From NCBI RefSeq assembly GCF_030733385.1, contig NZ_JASHJC010000015.1, positions 1 to 64,000 of the forward strand: a stretch of DNA of 64,000 bases. Reading direction: 5' to 3'. The translations under genes and the position numbers were made by a program. Within the stretch, counting starts at the first letter, position 1. Each line of letters opens with the position of its first letter. Shown here in pieces: positions 16,824 to 23,256 of this stretch. The DNA is from Roseovarius sp. MMSF_3359 (GTDB lineage Bacteria > Pseudomonadota > Alphaproteobacteria > Rhodobacterales > Rhodobacteraceae). The notes below the pieces were generated by a model. It was not told where the DNA came from. It worked only from the letters and a program-made list of their open reading frames with translations, and ran no database searches.

Positions 16824-17840
16824 ATGACATATTTGAAGTCGTTCACAACCCTTGCGGCAGCTGCGTCACTCGCAGCGCTGTCATTTGCCGCTCCGGCAAT
16901 GGCGAAAAATTTCAAGATCGCGGTCGGCGACAGTGGTGGATCGAGCCAGGAAGCGACCGGTCTGGGCTTCGTCAAAGCCCTTGAAGAGTTGTCGGGCGGC
17001 AAGCACACCGCGACGCTCTTTTTGAACGGCCAGTTGGGCTCGGAGCAGGATACCGTCAACGACGCGGCCATCGGCACGCTGGACATGTCGCTGCTGGCGA
17101 TCAACAACATCACACCATTCTCGCCGACGGTTGGCGTTTTCACCCTGCCTTACGTGATCCTGAGCCTTGAAGACGCGGAAACGCTGACCCAGGGCCCCAT
17201 CGGTCAGGAGCTGACCGAGAACACCATCAACGACGCGGGCGTTCGCATCATCGCCTGGACCTATACCGGTTTCCGCCGTCTGACCAACTCCAAGAAGCCC
17301 GTCACGTCGGTTGCCGATCTTGAAGGTCTCGTGATCCGCGTTCCCAAGAACGAGATCATGATCGACACCTACAAGGCCTGGGGCATCAGCCCGACACCGA
17401 TGGCCTGGTCCGAGACCTTTGCCGGTCTGCAAACCAAGGTTGTGGACGGTCAGGACAACCCCTACACCACGATCAACGCGATGAAGTTCTACGAGGTGCA
17501 GAAATACGTCACCAACATCCGTTACATCTTCTCGATTGAGCCGCTGATCATCTCGGAGCAGGTGTTCCAGGAGCTGTCGGAAGAGGATCAGAACATCGTG
17601 CTTGAAGCCGGTAAGGCCGCAACCCAGGCATCGGCCCAGTTCCTGCGCGACAAGGAAGCCGAGATCAAGCAGATCCTGCTCGACAAAGGCATGGAGATCA
17701 TGGACCCCGAGAACAACGAACAGGAGTTCATCGACCTGGCAACCGCAGCCGTCTGGCCGAAATTCTATGACAGCATTGGCGGCGTTGAAAAGCTGAACGA
17801 AGTGCTGGCGGCCATCGGTCGCGACCCAGTCTCGGAATAA
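16824..17840 (+). CDS. dctP: TRAP transporter periplasmic substrate-binding protein (second system)
   Basis: A Sec signal peptide (hydrophobic LAAAASLAALSFAAPAMA-KN) leads a 338-aa binding protein. GGGAG lies 9 bases before the ATG. Typical DctP features are YTGFRRLTNSKKPVTSVADL, RVPKNEIMIDTYKAWGISPTP and GLQTKVVDGQDNP, including the arginine that holds a carboxylate. It differs from the first DctP in having no cysteine pairs. A hairpin separates it from dctQ. The genes downstream suggest uptake of a substrate linked to the biosynthetic cluster that follows, but a terminator after uspA separates the two transcripts. Confidence 0.94.
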   Translation: MTYLKSFTTLAAAASLAALSFAAPAMAKNFKIAVGDSGGSSQEATGLGFVKALEELSGGKHTATLFLNGQLGSEQDTVNDAAIGTLDMSLLAINNITPFSPTVGVFTLPYVILSLEDAETLTQGPIGQELTENTINDAGVRIIAWTYTGFRRLTNSKKPVTSVADLEGLVIRVPKNEIMIDTYKAWGISPTPMAWSETFAGLQTKVVDGQDNPYTTINAMKFYEVQKYVTNIRYIFSIEPLIISEQVFQELSEEDQNIVLEAGKAATQASAQFLRDKEAEIKQILLDKGMEIMDPENNEQEFIDLATAAVWPKFYDSIGGVEKLNEVLAAIGRDPVSE

Positions 17841-17852
17841 TCAAAAATAACG

Positions 17853-17876
17853 AAAGGCGCCCCCCGGGGCGCCTTT
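17853..17876 (+). terminator. Hairpin between dctP and dctQ (attenuator)
   Basis: AAAGGCGCCCC pairs perfectly with GGGGCGCCTTT around two bases and is followed by TTGC. It should stop or slow part of the transcription, giving excess binding protein over membrane subunits. Confidence 0.75.
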
Positions 17877-17914
17877 TGCAAAAATAGGCTTCTGCATAAG
17901 ACAGAGAGGGGCAA

Positions 17915-18517
17915 ATGACAAAATTCTGGGGAATACTCAACAACATAGAAAGCTACATATGCCGCACGTTACTTGCGGTATTTGTGTGCCTGCTTTTCCT
18001 GCAGGTGGTCGTGCGGACACTCTTCAACTTCTCGTTTTCCTGGGTCGAAGAGGCGTCTGTCTACATGTTCGTCTGGTTCGTGTTCTTCGGGGCGAGCTAT
18101 GCCGCCAAGATGGGTGCGCATAACCGGGTGACGTTCCAGTTCAAGTTCCTGCCGCCCCGGGCGATCAAGTTCATCGAGGCGTTTGCCGATCTCTTCTGGG
18201 TGTTCTTCAACGTCTACTTCGTCTACCTGGCGATCGACTTCATCTTCAACAAGATGAACCGGTTCCAGTCTTCGCAGACAATGGGCTTCCACCTGAGCTG
18301 GGTCTATATCGTCCTGCCGATTGCCTTCACGCTGATGACCATTCGCGTGCTTCAGGTGAACTACAGGAAGATCATCCTCGACGAAGACATGCGCGACCCG
18401 GACGCGATCGACCTGGATGAAGTCCGGGCCGAGACCGAGGCGGCAGAAGCCATCCACCAGGAAGAAATCAGAGCCGAAATTGAAACGGCCACCAAAGACG
18501 AGCAGGGGGACAAGTAA
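17915..18517 (+). CDS. dctQ: TRAP transporter small membrane subunit (second system)
   Basis: GAGGGG lies 5 bases before the ATG. The 200-aa protein has four membrane segments and the typical family stretch RTLFNFSFSWVEEASVYMFVW. The C-terminal ~35 residues are a highly charged Glu/Arg/Thr tail (EVRAETEAAEAIHQEEIRAE) predicted to be cytoplasmic and possibly coiled coil, longer than in many DctQ proteins. It overlaps dctM by one base (TAATG). Confidence 0.92.
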   Translation: MTKFWGILNNIESYICRTLLAVFVCLLFLQVVVRTLFNFSFSWVEEASVYMFVWFVFFGASYAAKMGAHNRVTFQFKFLPPRAIKFIEAFADLFWVFFNVYFVYLAIDFIFNKMNRFQSSQTMGFHLSWVYIVLPIAFTLMTIRVLQVNYRKIILDEDMRDPDAIDLDEVRAETEAAEAIHQEEIRAEIETATKDEQGDK

Positions 18518-19857
18518 TGGAATCCGAAATCATTCTCATCCTGTTCGGCGGCTTCCTTCTGCTGCTGTTCATCGGGGCGCCGATCACGGTGGCCCTGGGC
18601 GTCTCGACGCTGATCTCGTTCATCTATCTGGACGAAAACCCGATCAAATTCGTGCAGATCGCCTTCACCTCCGTGGGCTCCTTCCCGCTGATGGCCCTGC
18701 CCGCCTTCATCCTTGCGGGGGCCTTGATGGAGGCCTCGGGGCTTTCCCGAAGGCTTATCAACGTCGCCGAAAGTTTTGCCGGTCCGTTTACCGGCGGGAT
18801 GTCGGCGGCGACGGTCTTTGCCTGTCTGTTCTTTGGCGCGATCTCGGGCTCCGGCCCGGCCACGACGGCTGCCGTCGGCATGCTGATGATCCCGGCGATG
18901 ATCGACCGCGGCTATAGCCGTAACTTCTCCTCGGCCATCACAGCCTCCTCGGGCGGGCTGGGCATCGTCATTCCGCCCTCGATCCCGCTCATCATCTTCG
19001 GCATCGCCGCCCTTGGCATGCCGCCCCCCCCGGAGGCCGTGGAACAGCATGGCGTCTTCCAGACCGTGTCGATCCCGAAACTGTTTATCGCGGGCTTCAT
19101 GCCGGCCTTCCTGATCGCGGGCAGCCTGCTCATCATGAACTACATCCTGGCCAAGAAAAACGGCTACAAGGGCAGCGCCGAGGGCTGGTCCGCCCGCCAT
19201 ATCTGGTGCGAGATGTATCGCGGTTTCTGGGCGCTGATGGCACCGGTCGTGATCCTGGGTGGCATCTATTCGGGCTTCTTCACGCCGACCGAGGCCGCCA
19301 TCGTCGCGATCTTCTACACGCTGGTCGTGGGCGCGTTCATCTACCGCGAACTGACATGGGAAAAGCTCTTTACCTCGCTTGAGACCACCACATGGCTCAC
19401 CGGTCGGGTGCTTCTCATCATGTTCACGGCGACGGTGTTCGGCAGGCTTCTGGTCGAAAACCAGATCCCGGCGATCATCGCGGACGGGATGCTGTCGGTC
19501 ACCGACAACATCTATGTGATCTGGACGCTGGTCATCTTCTTCCTGCTCTTCGTGGGCATGTTCATGGAGACGCTGGCCACCATCCTGATCCTGGTGCCGG
19601 TGATGCTGCCCGTAGCCTATTCCGTGGGGATCGACCCGATCCACTTCGGTGTCGTCATGGTCTGTTGTCTCGGTATCGGGTTCCAGACGCCGCCATTGGG
19701 CGAGAACCTCTTTATCGCTTCAGGTATCTCGAACATCTCGATCGAGTCGATATCGCTGGCGGCCCTGCCGTTCGCCTTCATCAACACGATTGCGATCTTC
19801 ATCATCGCCTTCGTGCCGGAGATATCCCTGTGGCTTCCACGGTTCTTCGGCTACTAG
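18517..19857 (+). CDS. dctM: TRAP transporter large membrane subunit (second system)
   Basis: This 446-aa protein has about 12 hydrophobic segments and the two conserved loops GGLGIVIPPSIPLIIFG and CCLGIGFQTPPLGENLF. It forms the transport path and is energised by sodium. It is coupled to dctQ by a one-base overlap and followed after 25 bases by a UspA protein, as in the ectoine transporter operon teaABCD, where TeaD is a UspA-type regulator. Confidence 0.94.
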   Translation: MESEIILILFGGFLLLLFIGAPITVALGVSTLISFIYLDENPIKFVQIAFTSVGSFPLMALPAFILAGALMEASGLSRRLINVAESFAGPFTGGMSAATVFACLFFGAISGSGPATTAAVGMLMIPAMIDRGYSRNFSSAITASSGGLGIVIPPSIPLIIFGIAALGMPPPPEAVEQHGVFQTVSIPKLFIAGFMPAFLIAGSLLIMNYILAKKNGYKGSAEGWSARHIWCEMYRGFWALMAPVVILGGIYSGFFTPTEAAIVAIFYTLVVGAFIYRELTWEKLFTSLETTTWLTGRVLLIMFTATVFGRLLVENQIPAIIADGMLSVTDNIYVIWTLVIFFLLFVGMFMETLATILILVPVMLPVAYSVGIDPIHFGVVMVCCLGIGFQTPPLGENLFIASGISNISIESISLAALPFAFINTIAIFIIAFVPEISLWLPRFFGY

Positions 19858-19882
19858 GACGCGAACAGAAAGGATCTGAAAT

Positions 19883-20371
19883 ATGTTACCTGTACTCAAA
19901 GACATCCTGTTCGCGACCGACCTGTCGGCCAATGCCGACAACGCGCTGCGCCATGCCCTCGGGCTGGCCAAGCAGACGGGGGCCAAGGTGCATGTCCTGC
20001 ATGTGACCGAACCCCTGTCGCAGGACGCGATCGTCACCCTGCGCATGTTCATGCAGGATGACGCCTCCCGCGAGAAGGCGATCAAGGATCGCCATGCCTC
20101 GGTCAAGGAGCTTCTGAAGGCCAATCAACAGGCGTTCGTGAAGACCCTTTCCGGGGACGACAAGGCGGCCTATGAACTCGTGACTTCCGTCGAACTGGTC
20201 GATGGGCATGCGGCCGAAACCATCCTCAAACGCGCAAAAGAGCTCGACTGCGGTCTGATCGTCATGGGCACCCATGAACAGGGCACAGGGCACACGTTCA
20301 TCGGGACCGTGGTGAAACGTGTGCTGCGGCGCTCAAGCATTCCGACGATGGTTGTGCCACATCTGGCATAG
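19883..20371 (+). CDS. Universal stress protein (UspA family) linked to the TRAP operon
   Basis: The single Usp domain (162 aa) begins with KDILFATDLSANADNALRHAL and ends with the nucleotide-binding block MGTHEQGTGHTFIGTVVKRVLRRSSIPTMVV, close to G-2x-G-9x-G(S/T), so ATP binding is likely. An insert at about 60-95 is longer than in UspA of enterics. Its place behind dctM recalls TeaD of Halomonas, a UspA protein that regulates its TRAP transporter. A regulatory role here is inference. The transcript ends at the terminator 20394-20421. Confidence 0.9.
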   Translation: MLPVLKDILFATDLSANADNALRHALGLAKQTGAKVHVLHVTEPLSQDAIVTLRMFMQDDASREKAIKDRHASVKELLKANQQAFVKTLSGDDKAAYELVTSVELVDGHAAETILKRAKELDCGLIVMGTHEQGTGHTFIGTVVKRVLRRSSIPTMVVPHLA

Positions 20372-20393
20372 ATGCCCGTTTCTCCCTGACCTC

Positions 20394-20421
20394 AAGGGCG
20401 GCCTTCGGGCCGCCCTTTTTT
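20394..20421 (+). terminator. Rho-independent terminator after uspA
   Basis: A perfect 10-bp stem (AAGGGCGGCC with GGCCGCCCTT) closes a stable TTCG tetraloop and runs into a T tract. It separates the TRAP-uspA operon from the biosynthetic cluster. Confidence 0.95.
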
Positions 20422-20863
20422 ATGCCGATTGCCGTGCTTTCCGGCAGAGGGCGATGCCCGGACACGCCGATCATTCACGCCCAGTTGATTTCCGCCCCTA
20501 AGCTGACGATCAACTTTTCGGGACCACGGGGCCGTTTTCAGGCCTCTTTTGCCCCCTGATCGTCATCAAAACATCGCAAAACGAGCGGATTGTTTCCTCA
20601 ACCTGCCGACTTGTGCGGAAAGCCGCTCAATGTTGACAGAGGGACCGTTGCTCCATTAACTTGTGCTTTGTTATTGCTCTACTCTTTTAGCGATCAGAGC
20701 GACCAAGCCATTTAGAAACGAACACAAGGCCAAACGAATTTACCAGGCCAGAGGTTAGCTACTGACGACTTAGCGACAACAACGAACGACGTAACGATTA
20801 TCTTAACAAATGCCCGGAGCAGCCCCGCTCCAATCTTCACGTGGAAAGACAGGTGGACGTAAA
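20422..20863. other. Control region of the biosynthetic cluster
   Basis: About 440 bases hold no gene. A 9-bp inverted repeat, TGACGATCA (20504-20512) and TGATCGTCA (20557-20565), lies upstream of a likely sigma-70 promoter (20633-20661). The repeat could be an operator. The long leader from about 20668 to 20864 is unexplained. Confidence 0.5.
20633..20661 (+). promoter_or_regulatory. Probable sigma-70 promoter of the CDPS-like/NRPS operon
   Basis: TTGACA at 20633-20638, 17 bases, then TTAACT at 20656-20661. The -35 box is perfect and the -10 box moderate. It would leave a ~195-base leader before the first start at 20864. Confidence 0.5.
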
Positions 20864-21658
20864 ATGTACAGTGCAAGAATGGTAAATTCCCTCGCCGAAC
20901 CCGTCACGAATGTGGCCTCCCTCGCTGGCATCAGCGTCAGTGAAATGCTCCCCGCGCAGGAATGCATCCTGCCCGGTATTGGCGGCGTCCTGACAAACCG
21001 AACCGGCGATTTCGACCTCAAGGGGCGTGATGCCTGGATCTTCATCAGCATCAAGAACCGGGGGTTCAACCGCCCGTATATCGACCGTTTCATCGACATG
21101 TGTGACAGGCTCGAGTTGAATGGCCATGTCTGCGCGGTGGATGATCCCTATCGCTACAACAGCATGGCAGAACTCAAGCGCGATGACCTTCCCGAGGAAG
21201 AAGCCGCCAAGATCGAACGCCTGTCGACCGACATCACCCGCATGGTGCAGAAGGCGATCAACGGCAAACGGACAAGCCGCGTGGACATCGTGAAATGGAG
21301 CGATCTCGAAAGCGCCACGCCCGCGATCTACCGCGAGGAACTGACCCGCGCGTTCCATGGCGGCGGGCAGATCCGCGATATCCTTTATGACCACGTAAGC
21401 TCGGTCAAACCGATCGAGACCGAGCGCGATTTCGAACGCTTTGCCGAGTTTTTCCTGTGCGAGGTGCCGGTGTTGATCAACGCCTATTACAGCAACGGCC
21501 CGACCATCGACATCTATCCGGGGCCGCAACCGAAGTTCTTCTGGCAGATCGAGATGGGGCTTTTCGCCGATGAACTCCCTGAACTGACGGCACTCACGCA
21601 GGCGGGGCGTTCGATGCTCTACCTGGACACCCATGACCGGAGCAAAACCAAGAAATGA
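20864..21658 (+). CDS. Divergent cyclodipeptide-synthase-like protein
   Basis: I place the start at ATG 20864 (AGGTGG 8 bases upstream), giving 264 aa. By eye it follows the tRNA-dependent cyclodipeptide synthase (CDPS) pattern. A strand ends in WIFISIKNRGFNRPYIDRFI (S62 at the catalytic serine, N65 as in the NYH type). The helical region carries DDPYRYNSMAEL, then SDLESATPAIYREELTRAF, then FAEFFLCEVPVLI with E200 at the catalytic glutamate. CDPS enzymes use two aminoacyl-tRNAs to make a diketopiperazine. Here the tyrosine four residues before the glutamate is F196, and the Tyr-His/Pro pair is probably W227-Q228, so activity or substrates may differ. It heads an overlapping operon with a GNAT, a racemase and an A-T-TE enzyme. 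The family call is motif-based. Confidence 0.6.
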   Translation: MYSARMVNSLAEPVTNVASLAGISVSEMLPAQECILPGIGGVLTNRTGDFDLKGRDAWIFISIKNRGFNRPYIDRFIDMCDRLELNGHVCAVDDPYRYNSMAELKRDDLPEEEAAKIERLSTDITRMVQKAINGKRTSRVDIVKWSDLESATPAIYREELTRAFHGGGQIRDILYDHVSSVKPIETERDFERFAEFFLCEVPVLINAYYSNGPTIDIYPGPQPKFFWQIEMGLFADELPELTALTQAGRSMLYLDTHDRSKTKK

Positions 21659-22470
21659 CACTTGTAGCGGAACGGACCGACAACGTGTCCGAGATCTCGG
21701 CCGAGGAGGTTCTGGCCAGCCATTTCACGTTGGTGGCCAAACCCGGTGCGATTGATCCGATCCTCCTGGACGGGGCCGACGGCTGGACATCGCCCAACCC
21801 GCACCCGGCACTCAGCCTCATGCGCTGGACCACCACGGATCGCGATGCCGCCGCGGCGGCCCTTGATGAGGTGGTGGAGCGGTTCCGCAGCGAAGGCCGC
21901 GGGTTTGACTGGATGACCGGCCCGCGCTGCGCCGAGGCTGGCCTCGTTTCGCTGCTCGAAGAACGCGGGTTCATCCCGCCGCCTCTGCAGGTCGCCGCAA
22001 TGGTCAAGCGGATCGAGCCGGGCCACCCCCCGCAAGACCCCGATGGTGTGGACATTCGCAAGGTCGAAGACCTCACCGATGCACGTATCTGGGGCGTCAT
22101 GGCGACAGGGTTCGATATCCCCGCCGATGTGGCGGGCATTTTCCATGATGCCTACGCGATGCCATCGGACCTGCAACGGACCGACATCTATGCGGCCACT
22201 GTCGATGGCGGCGATGCGCCGGTTGCGGTCGGTTACCTGTCCTATATCGGCGATGGTCCCACGGTGCTGCTGCGCGTGTCTTGCACGTTGGAAGGCAACC
22301 GCGGGCGCGGCATCTACACCGGCGTGGTGAACCGGCGCCTGCATGACGCGGCCCGGCAGGGACGCACGCAGTGTTTCGTGCACGCCTACTCCGAAGAATC
22401 GCGCCGCTGCCTGGAACATCTGGGCTTCCACAGTGTCGGTACGCTTCAGCTTCATCGGTGGCGGCCATGA
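21655..22470 (+). CDS. GNAT-family N-acyltransferase
   Basis: The C-terminal half of this 271-aa protein is a GNAT fold: a strand PVAVGYLSYIGDGPTVLLRVSCT, then the acyl-CoA loop GNRGRGIYTGVVNRRLHDAA, then HAYSEESRRCLEHLGFHSVG, the usual motif B end. The N-terminal ~110 residues look like a degenerate second GNAT-like domain. It should transfer an acetyl or acyl group to an amine. It overlaps the CDPS-like gene and the racemase gene by 4 bases each (ATGA), so the three are coupled. The likely target is an amine in the product of the cluster, which is inference. Confidence 0.8.
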   Translation: MTLVAERTDNVSEISAEEVLASHFTLVAKPGAIDPILLDGADGWTSPNPHPALSLMRWTTTDRDAAAAALDEVVERFRSEGRGFDWMTGPRCAEAGLVSLLEERGFIPPPLQVAAMVKRIEPGHPPQDPDGVDIRKVEDLTDARIWGVMATGFDIPADVAGIFHDAYAMPSDLQRTDIYAATVDGGDAPVAVGYLSYIGDGPTVLLRVSCTLEGNRGRGIYTGVVNRRLHDAARQGRTQCFVHAYSEESRRCLEHLGFHSVGTLQLHRWRP

Positions 22471-23228
22471 GTGTGCACGTCCGGGTCATCACCCCGATCA
22501 TCTCCACCGGTCTGGTGCAGGCCTCCGATTTCGAGGGCATTCTCGACCCCGACGACACGCTTGATTTCACCGAGCTTGACGAAGGTCCGGCCTCGGTCGA
22601 AAGCGGGTATGACGCGGCGCTTGCCGTCCCCGATACGATCGCCAAGATCCGCGCTGCCGAGGCCGAGGGTGTCGATGCCGTCGTGATCGACTGCATGGGC
22701 GATCCCGGGCTTGTACCCGGACGCGAATGCGTCAAGATCCCCGTCCTTGGCCCCTGCCAGATGGCGATGAGCATCGCGTCGACCCTTGGCCACCGCTATA
22801 GCGTCCTGTCGATCTCGCGGGCGACCCATGCGTCGTTCCTGCGGCGGGCGCGGGAATATGGCGTTGCAGACAAGTATGCGTCGACCCGGTCCATCGATAT
22901 CCGGGTGGCAAACCTGCGCGCGCAATCCGACCTCAGACGCGAACGCCTTCTTGTCGCAGCCAAGGCCGCCATCGAAGAGGACGGCGCGGATACGCTCATC
23001 ATCGGCTGTACGCAGATGTTCGGCGCCGCCCGGCAGTTGGAGCAGGACCTGGCGGCCGAAGGGCTCGACATCCCGGTTATCGACCCGGTGCCGCTGACCG
23101 TGAAACTGGCGAAAACGTTCGTCGAGATTGGCCTCAGCCATTCCAAATACGCCTTTGCCACCCCTGCCCGGCTTCGCGCCGAAGAACGTCCGGCACCGCC
23201 ATTGACGGCGGTCGGGTCCAACGGCTGA
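22467..23228 (+). CDS. Asp/Glu/hydantoin racemase family protein
   Basis: The 253-aa protein has the two-domain layout of cofactor-independent racemases with one catalytic cysteine per half: C in VIDCMGDPGL and C in IIGCTQMFGAA. The opening VRVITPIIS and later VPVIDPVPLTVKLA fit the HyuE/Asp-Glu racemase branch. It would invert the alpha-carbon of an amino acid or hydantoin, or act as a maleate/arylmalonate-type enzyme of the same superfamily. In this operon it could supply a D-amino acid or epimerise a diketopiperazine-like ring; neither is proven. The start overlaps the preceding stop (ATGA). Confidence 0.85.
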   Translation: MSVHVRVITPIISTGLVQASDFEGILDPDDTLDFTELDEGPASVESGYDAALAVPDTIAKIRAAEAEGVDAVVIDCMGDPGLVPGRECVKIPVLGPCQMAMSIASTLGHRYSVLSISRATHASFLRRAREYGVADKYASTRSIDIRVANLRAQSDLRRERLLVAAKAAIEEDGADTLIIGCTQMFGAARQLEQDLAAEGLDIPVIDPVPLTVKLAKTFVEIGLSHSKYAFATPARLRAEERPAPPLTAVGSNG

Positions 23229-23256
23229 ACACCCGTGTGGCTGGTGGAGCGCACAG

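Noticed and set aside
18361-19644. Long minus-strand frame (427 residues) opposite the TRAP dctM gene
   Set aside because: Composition rich in Asp, Arg, His and Gly, typical of antisense reading of a membrane-protein gene; dctM is certain.
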